From the NCBI GenBank assembly GCA_927910885.1, contig CAKMOD010000031.1, positions 1 through 42,735 on the forward strand: a stretch of 42,735 bases of DNA, in the 5' to 3' direction. Shown piece after piece: positions 17,664 to 26,566 of the stretch. The stretch comes from an uncultured Prevotella sp. (GTDB taxonomy: Bacteria; Bacteroidota; Bacteroidia; Bacteroidales; Bacteroidaceae). The notes below the pieces were generated by a model. That model searched no databases. It saw only the letters and a program-made list of their open reading frames with translations, and was not told the origin of the DNA. How positions within the stretch are numbered: position 1 is the first letter of the stretch; each line of letters starts with the position of its first letter. The position numbers and the translations under genes were made by a program.

Positions 17664-19055
17664 ATGACGCTTATCAAATCTATTTCCGGCATCCGTGGAA
17701 CTATCGGAGGTCGTGCGGGAGATACACTGAACCCGCTGGACATCGTTAAATTTGTTTCTGCATACGCTACTTTCATTGCACGTAAGCATCCAGGAAAGAA
17801 GTTGAAGATTGTTGTTGGTCGTGATGCACGTATCTCTGGCCCAATGGTTAAGAATGTTGTATGCGGTACGCTGATGGGTATTGGCGCAGATGTTGTGAAC
17901 ATCGGCTTGGCTACAACCCCTACAACAGAGTTGGCTGTACGTATGTGTGGTGCAGATGGTGGTATCATCATCACAGCTTCTCACAATCCACGCCACTGGA
18001 ACGCTTTAAAACTTCTGAATGAGGAGGGAGAGTTCCTTACTGCAGCTGATGGTGCTGAGGTACTGGATATTGCAGAGCGTGAGGACTTTGATTACGCTGA
18101 TGTTGATGGTTTGGGTAGCTATGTTGACGATGATTCGTTTGATGAGCGTCATATAGAAGAGGTGATGAACCTTGAATTGCTCGACCTTGAAGCTGTTAAG
18201 AACCGTAAGTTCCGTGTCGTTGTTGATGCTATCAACTCTGTTGGTGGTGTTATCCTTCCTAAGTTGCTCGACCGTTTAGGCGTAGAGTATAAGTTCCTCA
18301 ATGGTGATGCTACTGGCGACTTCTCTCATAACCCAGAGCCAATCGCAGCAAACCTTACAGGTATTATGGACGAGGTAGCTAAGGGCGGTTACGACTTGGG
18401 TATCGTTGTTGACCCTGATGTTGACCGTTTGGCATTCATTCAGGAGGATGGTCAGATGTATGGTGAGGAGTACACACTCGTCACAGTGGCTGATTATATC
18501 CTCGAACATGTGAAGGGTAACACAGTTAGTAACCTCTCTTCAACTCGTGCTTTGCGTGATGTTACAGAGAAGCATGGCGGTAAGTATTATGCTTCTGCTG
18601 TTGGTGAGGTGAATGTTACCACAAAGATGAAGGAGGTTGGTGCTGTTATCGGTGGTGAAGGTAATGGTGGTGTAATCTATCCAGATAGCCATTATGGCCG
18701 TGATGCCCTCGTTGGTATTGCACTTTTCCTTAGCTCTTTGGCACAGAAGGGAATGAAAGTAAGCGAACTTCGTAAGACTTTCCCAGAATATTTCATTGCA
18801 AAGAACCGTATTGATCTTACAGCTGATACAGATGTTGATGCAATCCTCGTTCGCGTGAAAGAACTTTACGGACAGGAGAAGGATGTACAAGTAACAGATA
18901 TTGACGGCGTTAAGCTCGACTTCCCTGATGCTTGGGTTCATCTTCGTAAGTCAAATACAGAGCCTATTATCCGTGTTTACAGCGAGGCTAACACTATGGA
19001 GGCTGCTGATGCATTAGGTAAGAAATTGATGCAGGTAGTTTACGATATGCAGTAA
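17664..19055 (+). CDS. glmM: Phosphoglucosamine mutase
   Basis: A 463-residue alpha-D-phosphohexomutase interconverting glucosamine-6-P and glucosamine-1-P for peptidoglycan and LPS precursors. Four signatures are visible: phosphoserine loop TASHNPRHWNA (Ser106), metal-binding DPDVDRLAF, sugar-binding GEGNGGVIYP and phosphate-binding RKSNTEPIIRVY. Bacteroidetes homologues are often annotated loosely as phosphomannomutase/phosphoglucomutase, and the GEGNGG sugar loop fits GlmM. Strong codon bias. It ends in an intrinsic terminator. Confidence 0.92.
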   Translation: MTLIKSISGIRGTIGGRAGDTLNPLDIVKFVSAYATFIARKHPGKKLKIVVGRDARISGPMVKNVVCGTLMGIGADVVNIGLATTPTTELAVRMCGADGGIIITASHNPRHWNALKLLNEEGEFLTAADGAEVLDIAEREDFDYADVDGLGSYVDDDSFDERHIEEVMNLELLDLEAVKNRKFRVVVDAINSVGGVILPKLLDRLGVEYKFLNGDATGDFSHNPEPIAANLTGIMDEVAKGGYDLGIVVDPDVDRLAFIQEDGQMYGEEYTLVTVADYILEHVKGNTVSNLSSTRALRDVTEKHGGKYYASAVGEVNVTTKMKEVGAVIGGEGNGGVIYPDSHYGRDALVGIALFLSSLAQKGMKVSELRKTFPEYFIAKNRIDLTADTDVDAILVRVKELYGQEKDVQVTDIDGVKLDFPDAWVHLRKSNTEPIIRVYSEANTMEAADALGKKLMQVVYDMQ

Positions 19056-19077
19056 ACTAAACCTTGTTATATAAAAG

Positions 19078-19118
19078 AAAAGGATGCTTTTGAGGTTTCT
19101 CTGAAGCATCCTTTTTCA
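19078..19118 (+). terminator. Intrinsic terminator of glmM
   Basis: AAAAGGATGCTT (19078-19089) pairs with AAGCATCCTTTT (19104-19115) and the stem runs into TTTTTC. Confidence 0.88.
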
Positions 19119-19347
19119 TTGATAGCCGTTGAATATAATATTTTATCACTGGTTTATATATTCCTTTTGTTGACTTATAAGGTATAGTAGGATTCTGTTT
19201 TATGCCCCTATATACGCTCTTTTTATTTTTTGAAATATAGAGGTTTAATAATTCTCTTCCTATATACGTTAGTCATTAGCATATTATTATATGCAAGAGT
19301 CAGGTCAAAAAGAAGTTAATTTTCCATCTTTTTTTACGTTGTTGATA

Positions 19348-19418
19348 CTCCGCACGTGTGGTGTTGAGGTTCCGCACCAATGGTGCTAACGTCTCGCACC
19401 AATGGTGCGGAGCATTAA
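19348..19418. repeat. 22-bp palindromic repeat array B
   Basis: Three units with CGCAC at 19351, 19373 and 19395 repeat at exactly 22 bp. The second and third units contain the perfect palindrome GCACCAATGGTGC. The array ends CGGAGCATTAA, the same tail as array A. It lies between the convergent glmM and the DUF4132 gene. The surrounding sequence (19119-19489) has no gene. Confidence 0.9.
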
Positions 19419-19426
19419 ACACAATG

Positions 19427-19461
19427 CTATGGATAGCCTTCTGGGCTATGCTTTACCATAG
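19427..19461. terminator. Hairpin at the 3' end of the DUF4132 gene
   Basis: A two-part stem: CTATGG (19427-19432) with CCATAG (19456-19461), and inside it ATAGCC (19433-19438) with GGCTAT (19444-19449). It lies 29 bp past the DUF4132 stop on the minus strand. The T tract is poor on both strands. Confidence 0.45.
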
Positions 19462-19489
19462 ATAGAGTTATTAAGAATTGGTTATAACG

Positions 19490-22400
19490 CTATTCTCGTT
19501 TAATCCATTTCAGAATTGTTGGGTCTTTCAGCTTGTTATCTTCTGCAAGGAGTACCATTTTGGAAACAATCTCCACGGTCTTTGGGTCTTCATCCATAAA
19601 TGGGAGATAGAGTTTCCCACGGTGCTGACTGTGTACAGGAATGATAGGAATCTCTACGCCACCAACCTGACGTACATTGCCCGAACCGAGGTGGATAGTA
19701 TAGTCGGCAAGTGCGCCTTTGACGTGAATAAAGTTGTCAGAAACTGTTACATTCTTAAACTTCATTAAGTCAGCAGTACACTTGATAATAGCTGCACGCA
19801 GTTCCTTCGTAGAGTGTCCCGTTTCTGGATCGACACCACCGACGAAGGCAATGCTAACCGTCATGTCTACATCACGCATCACTTCGCTGTAGAGAATTGG
19901 GTCAATATCCGCAATCTTCAGTCGCTTGTAAGTGCGTGTAGAAGAGAAGCATACATACTCGATTGCTGGAGCTTCCACATCGGCAGGAGTAAACCAGTTG
20001 GCTTGTGCATAGAGTTCAACAGAGATTCCTTGGCGATAGAATACCTTGCGCAGCCCTCCTTCATAGTCTGCACTCCACCCACGGCTACGCAATGCAGCTG
20101 CTGCCTGCTTCACCTGAATCTGATATCCACTGTAACGAAGTGACTCGTTTTGTTCTGCTTCATCAGGTGTCGGGATATAAATCTCACGGAATATCTGTTT
20201 GAAAGGTTGTACAATCTTCTTGCTGAAGACGAGGTGTTGCCACGCTGACCACGTGCCATCGGCATAGAGTTGCTGGGCGTGGGTAATGGTAATGGGCTCG
20301 TCTGCCTTTATCTTCTGGACGCCATTGAGCGTTTCCAGTCCCTCGTCGGTATAGAAACCTGTGGTTGTTCCTTGTCGAAGGAGTAGCAAGCGGAACATCG
20401 GACTGACGATAGGATTCTCAGCAATCACCTTTACATCCTGTGGACGTAATGGTGTCTGGCGTATCATCATATCCTCCATAATCGTGCGGGCACGCTTTCT
20501 CTGCTTTGTCCACTCCTTGCCCATAGCGGCAATATTGAGGTAGTCAGGATGCTTCTTAATCTTTGCAGGAACTGTTTTCAGCACCTTCTCACCTTGTTGA
20601 ATGATGAGTTTGTTGGTGCCATCCTCTGCTAACTGTAGTTTCAGTGTGTATCCCTCCACGTCTATTCCTTGCAGGAAAGCAGCATTGTCAGTCACCTGCT
20701 GGCTCTCCATACGCCACGTCAGCTGTATCGGGTCAGCATATCCGGCACCGCGTGAGAGGTTGAGTAAGGCAATCTCGCATACTCTCTTCTCTGATGCCTG
20801 ACGCTGTGCGCCATACTGCTTAGACTCTTTCAGGAAGGCTTGTATAAGCTGATAGCGTCGTTGCAAAGCCTTGTCGCTCTTGTCTGGGAGTAGTCCCAAT
20901 GAACAAACAGCATCCTTGTTGCGCTTGGAGTGTATCTGTTCTGTAATCGTTTCTTCGTCTATCTTGTCGAGTGCTGTGTCTGCAAAGCGACGTGCCCGAC
21001 TGTGATAGTTGCTGTTTCCGATGTATCGTGCAGCCTTGTAGAACAGGTCGAAACGCTTTTCTCCAACCACTGTGTAAGCCTCGTGGAAGAGTTTTTCGTC
21101 AAAGGCTCCATCGGCAAGATCAGCTGGGTCGAGGTCGGTGAAGAGTGCCGTTGCAGCCCTCTTCTCGTCTTCACCCATCTCCTTAGTATGTGCAATGAAG
21201 TAGTAATAGGCAAGATCGAAGCCTTCCCAGTTAAGATACGCTTTGATAAGTGGAACCCACTGCGGTGCAAAATACGCTAACTCTAAGAGTCTGTCGTCTT
21301 TGATAGTCTTGAGTATTTCTGGCTTATCTGTTTCGAGTGGGAAGGTACGCTCAATGATATCGGTCAGCACTGCACGCTTTTCAGTGCCGTAGCTACTTGC
21401 TATCAGGTGGTCTTTACCTAATTCCTTCATTGCCGTAACCATATACTCAGCACCCTGTAGCACCATTGCGTCATTTATACGGATGATGATATTTGAGACC
21501 GCTGTTGGTGCATTGAGGCGAGTCATTTCAATCTTGAAGAGGTGTTGAGCTATCTTATTGATGATTCTCTCCAGATTCTTGTAAGTCTCTTTACCATAAC
21601 GTGCGTCAACATTCTTCTCATCTTCATACTGCAAAGTAAGTCGGTGGCCTCGTGTATTATAGATATAATTACCTGCGTTACGTAGCTCTTCGCCCTCGTT
21701 ATTCAGCAGTAACTCCATAAAGGCATCGTCAGACAGATACCCTTGAAGGTTGTAACGTGACAATATGAGTGCATCAATTGTAAAGTATAAATAGTATAGT
21801 TTCTTGTCCATTCGGGCTATTGGCGGATACTTTCCATACATTGCCATTGTCATATCTGCAAAGAGTTTGAACTCTTCGTCTGTCCTCCAGTTTTTTTCTG
21901 CGAACCTCATTGCCATGTGAAAGAGCCTGCTATGGAACACGTGTCTATCATCGTTTGAACCATAACGGGAAATTCTTATGTACTTATTAGTCGGACAGTG
22001 GAAGAATATCAGTGCGAGAAGGGTATAGGCTTGACGGAAAATCAGGGAAGGGTTCTTCTTTCCTAAATCATCGAGCAGAGTCTGTATGATAAGCTGGAAA
22101 TGGCTGGCATACTTCCAACTTTCAATGTCTTTCACATTCTTGAATGGATAGTTGTCTGCATCCAGCTCCACAATTTCTCTGCTATAGCTGTCATCAAGTA
22201 CAGAAAGCATTATATCGATACCTAATAGGTCCTCGTCTTTGAGGGGATGAGTTGCAAGAAAACCTTTCCAGAGTTCAGGATAAGGAAGCGCGTCAAGGGT
22301 ATGCTCGTCAGACGTAAAGGAAAGATAACTGTCGCCAATTGTTTGGGTTCCTCCCCAATAGCTCTTATACTCCTTGTCTGCATTGTCCTCTATAATCTTT

Positions 22401-23314
22401 TCCAGTTCGGTGTATAGCTTGCGCAGTTCGTCAATGGAGTAGGTAAAGACAGAGCCTGCATCTGCACGGTTCTTACCGGTAACCTTATTGAATACCTTAC
22501 CAAGGAACGACCGCGAATCGTTCTCTGTCAGGAATGGATCAGATAGCTTAATGGTCGGAATGTCTCCCGTTTTGTACAGACCGTAACCACCTTCTGCTCC
22601 GGGGTAGGTTGTTGGTGTAGTTGTACTTGTTTCTTCACTTGTAGGAGCAAAGTCCTTTGTAAGCTGTTTGCTGCCCTCCCTAAGCTCAGTCAAAGCGGCT
22701 GTTATATAGTCTCCTTTCGTTGTCTGCAAGCGTTCGTATGATGCTTTCAGCTGTTCGTAGGGCAACGTAAGCAGTACACGTACAGCCTTACTTCGTGTGT
22801 CAGAAACCTTGGATTTTAGCTTCTTCTCTATATCTTTGACATCTGTTGTGGTAAATTCTTCCTTGTAGAAGAAGGTCAAGAGGTAGTCAAAGCCCTCTTT
22901 CTCATAGCCAAAGATATTCTTAACAAGGAATTGGCGACGTGCTTCAGGACTGCCTAAGGGGTAATATTCCTTCATAAAGGTGTATAAAGGCTTCTTTTTC
23001 TCATCCTTTTGGCTATAGTTATAATATCTTATGAAGTGTACTCCCCAGTTAGGCATCTTCTCAAGAAGGATATGGTCAATCGTTTCCTGTGTCTTCATTT
23101 GGCTGGCAAGTACCCACAGGGCATTGATGAAGTGTTCGCGTGAAAGACGGATATTGAACCATTCAAAGCCTTTGAAGGTGAAGTCCGTGTTATTCTTAAC
23201 CTCCTTCTCCCATTTCGCAATCTCATCAAAAAGCTTTTGGTAAAAGTTCACGTTTTTTGCTTGAAACCGTTTCAACCTTTCCATATTCATACTTGTCCTC
23301 TCTCGCCACATCAC
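19490..23314 (-). CDS. DUF4132/DUF7737-like giant protein (possibly the C-terminal part of a split gene)
   Basis: A 1274-residue protein of unknown function. The middle is helical and repeat-like, suggestive of an alpha-solenoid. From about residue 850 it enters a DUF4132-like region (GYTLKLQLAEDGTNKLIIQQ, LNIAAMGKEWTKQRKRARTI), and the end has LRSRGWSADYEGGLRKVF and DYTIHLGSGNVRQVG, HRGKLYLPFMDEDP, as in the C-terminal DUF7737 domain of E. coli YehI/MolR relatives. The start is uncertain: ATGs at 23314, 23290 and 23284 all lie within the 3' end of the upstream gene. The 89-bp overlap is large, and deleting one A from the A6 run at 23253-23258 would fuse both frames. Family assignments are from memory of the motifs. 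Confidence 0.8.
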   Translation of the reverse strand: MMWRERTSMNMERLKRFQAKNVNFYQKLFDEIAKWEKEVKNNTDFTFKGFEWFNIRLSREHFINALWVLASQMKTQETIDHILLEKMPNWGVHFIRYYNYSQKDEKKKPLYTFMKEYYPLGSPEARRQFLVKNIFGYEKEGFDYLLTFFYKEEFTTTDVKDIEKKLKSKVSDTRSKAVRVLLTLPYEQLKASYERLQTTKGDYITAALTELREGSKQLTKDFAPTSEETSTTTPTTYPGAEGGYGLYKTGDIPTIKLSDPFLTENDSRSFLGKVFNKVTGKNRADAGSVFTYSIDELRKLYTELEKIIEDNADKEYKSYWGGTQTIGDSYLSFTSDEHTLDALPYPELWKGFLATHPLKDEDLLGIDIMLSVLDDSYSREIVELDADNYPFKNVKDIESWKYASHFQLIIQTLLDDLGKKNPSLIFRQAYTLLALIFFHCPTNKYIRISRYGSNDDRHVFHSRLFHMAMRFAEKNWRTDEEFKLFADMTMAMYGKYPPIARMDKKLYYLYFTIDALILSRYNLQGYLSDDAFMELLLNNEGEELRNAGNYIYNTRGHRLTLQYEDEKNVDARYGKETYKNLERIINKIAQHLFKIEMTRLNAPTAVSNIIIRINDAMVLQGAEYMVTAMKELGKDHLIASSYGTEKRAVLTDIIERTFPLETDKPEILKTIKDDRLLELAYFAPQWVPLIKAYLNWEGFDLAYYYFIAHTKEMGEDEKRAATALFTDLDPADLADGAFDEKLFHEAYTVVGEKRFDLFYKAARYIGNSNYHSRARRFADTALDKIDEETITEQIHSKRNKDAVCSLGLLPDKSDKALQRRYQLIQAFLKESKQYGAQRQASEKRVCEIALLNLSRGAGYADPIQLTWRMESQQVTDNAAFLQGIDVEGYTLKLQLAEDGTNKLIIQQGEKVLKTVPAKIKKHPDYLNIAAMGKEWTKQRKRARTIMEDMMIRQTPLRPQDVKVIAENPIVSPMFRLLLLRQGTTTGFYTDEGLETLNGVQKIKADEPITITHAQQLYADGTWSAWQHLVFSKKIVQPFKQIFREIYIPTPDEAEQNESLRYSGYQIQVKQAAAALRSRGWSADYEGGLRKVFYRQGISVELYAQANWFTPADVEAPAIEYVCFSSTRTYKRLKIADIDPILYSEVMRDVDMTVSIAFVGGVDPETGHSTKELRAAIIKCTADLMKFKNVTVSDNFIHVKGALADYTIHLGSGNVRQVGGVEIPIIPVHSQHRGKLYLPFMDEDPKTVEIVSKMVLLAEDNKLKDPTILKWIKRE

Positions 23315-24431
23315 TTAGCTGATCAATGAAGAAAGCTTTTGTGAAAGGATCATCCAGATGCTTTGCAAAGAACTCGAAGTGGTCAGTAACTTTGAAATGA
23401 CTTGAACGGTCAAGATAGTAGATGGCTGCAATACGGTTCTGGAGAGGGGTGTCGCCATCAATTAACTGTAAGGCATCACGCTGTGCAATACTGAAATCCT
23501 CAACACCAGCCGTATATAAAGCAATGTAAACGAGTAGTGCATTCGGACCCGTATAGGCTTTTACTCGTTCCTCTGGGTGGGTCAAGAATAGATGAATACC
23601 TTCGAAGATAGTTTTGATATCCTTGTCGGAAACAGACTCGTAGCCGATGCCAGCCCATGTTTGAACAGATCGTCTAACGGAACTATAACGCAGAAGTCCT
23701 TCTTCGGCAATGACATCCAACATCCTTTTATAGAATGTCAGGCTGTATTCATTACCACATTCTACGATACTCTGGCGCAGACCCTCTTGTAGTTTTGCAG
23801 CTCTCAGCACGTTGAGGAGGAGGGTATGCAACTCCTCGTTATTATTAGATTCTATGGCTGTGATGAGACTTTGCGTAAGGATTCCGACGTTATTTTCACT
23901 GGTCAGTACCTCTTTTACAGCTTCGATAGTCTCTGGCTTTCCCAGCTGGATGGCAGCTGTGAGAACAGGAGTAAATGAAAGGTAATAGCTGGTTATATCA
24001 GGGTATTGTCCACGGATTAGCTCGTCAATCGTGAGACCGTAGGCAGCTGCGGCAAAGAAAGAGCGCATTATATTAGATATATCGTAAGCTCTCTCCTGCA
24101 AATCAATGTCATCTCTCACATCTATACGATAGATCCCTTTCGTATGGGAAAGGTCTTTGAGCTGTTTCAAATGTATTTCTAAAAGCTGAGAATAATCCTC
24201 TGGAAGAATGTGAGGAAGGTTTGCACCTGCAGAAATAAGTTCCTTTATGGAACGGAAAGGAATCTTCTCTTCGTCATAACCTTTGTAAAAAACATTTCGG
24301 TAGTAATTGAATTGATAGTCTTCTTCCTTGCATGTGTTTACTAATCTTTTCTCCCATATATTACATTGGGATAGGTTGATGCCATTGATATATTGCGAAC
24401 AGTGTTCCTGTAACTCCTTCTTTGTTTTCAT
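23226..24431 (-). CDS. DUF5724-like protein (likely N-terminal part of the DUF4132 protein)
   Basis: A 401-residue, mostly helical protein that I associate with the DUF5724 region found N-terminal to DUF4132 in longer homologues. Visible elements are charged helices, RSFFAAAAYGLTIDELI near 125, and several HEAT-like pairs between 150 and 330. The last seven or so residues after the A6 run (RELLPKAF) look like frameshift readthrough: the alternative frame at that point continues NVNFYQKLFDEIAKWEKEV into the downstream protein. No catalytic motif is seen. A 141-bp gap separates it from the beta-grasp gene upstream. Confidence 0.7.
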   Translation of the reverse strand: MKTKKELQEHCSQYINGINLSQCNIWEKRLVNTCKEEDYQFNYYRNVFYKGYDEEKIPFRSIKELISAGANLPHILPEDYSQLLEIHLKQLKDLSHTKGIYRIDVRDDIDLQERAYDISNIMRSFFAAAAYGLTIDELIRGQYPDITSYYLSFTPVLTAAIQLGKPETIEAVKEVLTSENNVGILTQSLITAIESNNNEELHTLLLNVLRAAKLQEGLRQSIVECGNEYSLTFYKRMLDVIAEEGLLRYSSVRRSVQTWAGIGYESVSDKDIKTIFEGIHLFLTHPEERVKAYTGPNALLVYIALYTAGVEDFSIAQRDALQLIDGDTPLQNRIAAIYYLDRSSHFKVTDHFEFFAKHLDDPFTKAFFIDQLSDVAREDKYEYGKVETVSSKKRELLPKAF

Positions 24432-24572
24432 ATTTTATTCCTTTCAATAAGTTTTTAGATAGTAAATACGTTCCAGCCAATGCTAATTTGCTGGTTAATA
24501 AGACTTATAAAGTAGTGAACTTTGCAGAATCTAATACTTTTTCCCCTCACAATTTTATCTCTAAGTTTAACC

Positions 24573-24977
24573 TTAAAAATAAAGACCTGTGAGCATTGTG
24601 AGTCTGAGAAAGACGACTTCTGCTCCTTGGCAGAGGGTGATAGGGGCATCCCATTCCGTTATTTCTTCACCGTTGATGAATACTCTGAAGAGACCGTCAT
24701 CGTATGCCTGCTTTGTTCGTTCCATCGCTTTTGCCATCGTATCGTTGTTTTCGCCATAGTTCTCAGCAAAGCGGATGCGTCCTTCTTCTGCCTGTGCAGC
24801 AATTTCACTGTCGGACAAAGTGTGGTTCTCTTTTGGGGTCTGCGCTTCTGTTAGGCCTTGTTGGGTTAATATGTAGAGTAGGGCTCCGAGCGTATTGACG
24901 GTTTCATCAATAGCTACAGGACGCCTTCCTAATTCTTTTCTACTGCCCAACTTCTTTTTTATAATGTATATATCCAT
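24573..24977 (-). CDS. Beta-grasp (ubiquitin/ThiS-like) small protein without a diglycine tail
   Basis: A 134-residue protein. Residues 1-23 look like a beta hairpin (MDIYIIKKKLGSRK...RPVAI), 27-42 a helix (VNTLGALLYILTQQGL), and 96-131 a C-terminal strand pair, LFRVFINGEEITEWDAPITL then AEVVFLRLTMLTG. This order, with the VNGE...L..GDEV..L...AGG style of ThiS/MoaD, suggests the beta-grasp fold with a charged helical insertion at about 43-92. The chain ends TGLYF instead of GG, so conjugation or thiocarboxylation seems unlikely. This is an inference from pattern, not from a search. Its position at the head of the DUF5724/DUF4132 cassette suggests a partner role. A minus-strand TATATTTG at 25003-25010 may be its promoter. 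Confidence 0.65.
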   Translation of the reverse strand: MDIYIIKKKLGSRKELGRRPVAIDETVNTLGALLYILTQQGLTEAQTPKENHTLSDSEIAAQAEEGRIRFAENYGENNDTMAKAMERTKQAYDDGLFRVFINGEEITEWDAPITLCQGAEVVFLRLTMLTGLYF

Positions 24978-25002
24978 TCCGTTTAGGTATTTCTTTCTTT
25001 TG

Positions 25003-25010
25003 CAAATATA
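25003..25010 (-). promoter_or_regulatory. Probable -7 element of the beta-grasp/DUF4132 cassette
   Basis: The minus strand reads TATATTTG, matching TAnnTTTG, 26 bp before the ATG at 24977. A TTTG (plus 25027-25030) lies only 16 bp upstream, closer than the usual 19-21. Confidence 0.5.
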
Positions 25011-25477
25011 GGAAATAATCTGTAAACAAACGAATATTATTTTTTTTTTAATGTATAGATTGCAAATAGATACTATGTTTATTCGTCTTCTATAAATAAC
25101 TTAATAGACAGTTAAGACTCTTAGCTGTAGTTTTATTTAATGTGTATCTTTGGTTCTTCCGTTAAAGTTATAGAGATGAAGGTGAATAAGTAGTTAGTTT
25201 TGCAAAGGTCTTGTTTCTTAAATAAAATAGTATCTTTAGTACATATTTAATTTTAAATACGTATCTTTGTACAAACATTAAAAAATTACTATACATCAGC
25301 GTATCCAATTGCAATATTATCCTTATATAGGAAACAAATGAATGTGAAATCTGAGTTTCAATTCTATCTGTAAGGAGTTTGTTGTAGTGTGATAAAAAGA
25401 GGATGCCGGGATGGAGCCTATGAGCCTATAAGGTAACCACATTGGTAAACAAGTATTAATATTAATCAAAACTATTT
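25011..25477 (+). promoter_or_regulatory. Long non-coding flank with repeated -7-like elements
   Basis: No gene is seen. Three TATCTTTR elements face rightward: TATCTTTG at 25145-25152, TATCTTTA at 25231-25238 and TATCTTTG at 25262-25269. None has a clear -33 TTTG at the right distance. If the last one is used, the unknown gene at 25478 has a leader of about 200 nt. Confidence 0.45.
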
Positions 25478-26233
25478 ATGGGATTTTTTAAGAACCAAAT
25501 TGGCAAACAACTGGAAAATTTTAAACAATCTATTCCAGATGAACGATTAGACGAATTAGAAGCACAGGGTTACGACGTTAGTGAGTATCGTGAAGCAAAG
25601 CAGAATGCACGTAGTGCTAAGAATGCTATGCAGGAGGAAATACGAAATGCCCATGAAAATTGTACTAATCTTTCTAAGCTTGAACCTTATATGAAGACTC
25701 CTCGTAGTATCGAGAGTGAATTCTTCAAGGCTGTTGCAGGAAAGGCACCTTGGTTTGGCAAAGATAAGTGGAGAAGAAAGTATAGTGAGGGGCCAATTGT
25801 GTATCGTGGAGTTGTAGCGGCACAATCAGAACTATACAAACCAAGTGACAAAGGAGAGGATGGATTTTATGCGATTACCATTGTAGCTGTAGACAAAGCG
25901 CACCAATGCAACGAGGAGTGGATGCAACGTGTGATTAAACAGTTGCAAGATATGCAAGCGGGAAAAGTTGCTATCCCATCAGATTGTGTTGAACTTGTGG
26001 ATATGATGAACGAAGTAGACAACGAGGGAGATTGGCGCAGTGGAATGCTTGGTATGAGTATTTCCGAAGGAGCGGAGGCGCATTACCGCAAAGATGTACT
26101 TTACCGTAAGAACCTACCAAACGGTTTCTTGCCTACCAATGGCATTGTTCCGCAGGTCTGTACCAATTTTCCTGTTAAGGAATCTCATTCACCTTTGACT
26201 GCTAATATTCCTGTTCAATTCTATATGGGTTAA
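25478..26233 (+). CDS. Unknown protein, 251 residues
   Basis: Not recognised. Residues 1-75 are charged and helical, probably coiled (GKQLENFKQSIPDERLDELEAQGYDVSEY, interrupted at a GYD turn), with no signal peptide or membrane segment. Residues 95-150 look like a beta-rich part (SEGPIVYRGVVAAQSELY, DGFYAITIVAVDKAH). The C-terminal third contains a GMLGMSISEGAEAHYRKDVLY motif and ends in a proline-containing stretch. It stands alone, with a long 5' flank and its own terminator. Base composition is like its neighbours. Confidence 0.75.
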   Translation: MGFFKNQIGKQLENFKQSIPDERLDELEAQGYDVSEYREAKQNARSAKNAMQEEIRNAHENCTNLSKLEPYMKTPRSIESEFFKAVAGKAPWFGKDKWRRKYSEGPIVYRGVVAAQSELYKPSDKGEDGFYAITIVAVDKAHQCNEEWMQRVIKQLQDMQAGKVAIPSDCVELVDMMNEVDNEGDWRSGMLGMSISEGAEAHYRKDVLYRKNLPNGFLPTNGIVPQVCTNFPVKESHSPLTANIPVQFYMG

Positions 26234-26261
26234 GTCTGTAAGTTGGATGGATAAAAGTTAG

Positions 26262-26299
26262 GAGAGGTGCACAAGCTGTGTGACCTCTCTTATTATTTT
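26262..26299 (+). terminator. Terminator of the 251-residue protein gene
   Basis: GAGAGGT (26262-26268) pairs with ACCTCTC (26283-26289), extended by CACA/TGTG, followed by TTATTATTTTG. Confidence 0.75.
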
Positions 26300-26364
26300 G
26301 TCGTTTTTTCAGATGTGCTACTTATTTAATTTCGGTTTTATAAGATAGAATGATATAAAAAGAA

Positions 26365-26393
26365 AAGCGGAGGTCTTTAAAAGACTTCCGCTT
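26365..26393 (-). terminator. Terminator after tRNA-His
   Basis: AAGCGGAGGTCTT (26365-26377) pairs with AAGACTTCCGCTT (26381-26393), with one G-U pair and a 3-nt loop. On the minus strand it runs into TTCTTTTTATATC, so it ends leftward transcription from the secG/tRNA-His side. Confidence 0.8.
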
Positions 26394-26404
26394 AATTCTT
26401 GAAG

Positions 26405-26479
26405 GGTGGGTGGTGGGATTCGAACCCACGACATTCAGAACCACAATCTGACGCTCTAACCAACTGAACTACATCCACC
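26405..26479 (-). tRNA. tRNA-His (anticodon GTG)
   Basis: A 75-nt cloverleaf including the extra 5' G-1 typical of tRNA-His, opposite C73. The anticodon loop is TTGTGGT in a TCAGA/TCTGA stem. The D arm is GTTC/GAGC, and the T arm is GTGGG, TTCGAAT, CCCAC. CCA is not encoded. The acceptor stem GTGGATG/CACCCAC has an A5-C68 mismatch that would pair if position 68 were T. It lies 87 bp downstream of secG on the same strand. Confidence 0.95.
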
Positions 26480-26566
26480 GTATTGGCTATTTCTTTTTAG
26501 CGAGTGCAAAGATACGGGTTTTATTTGGATTGACCAAATATTTCCCGTACTTTTTTATTATTTCCC

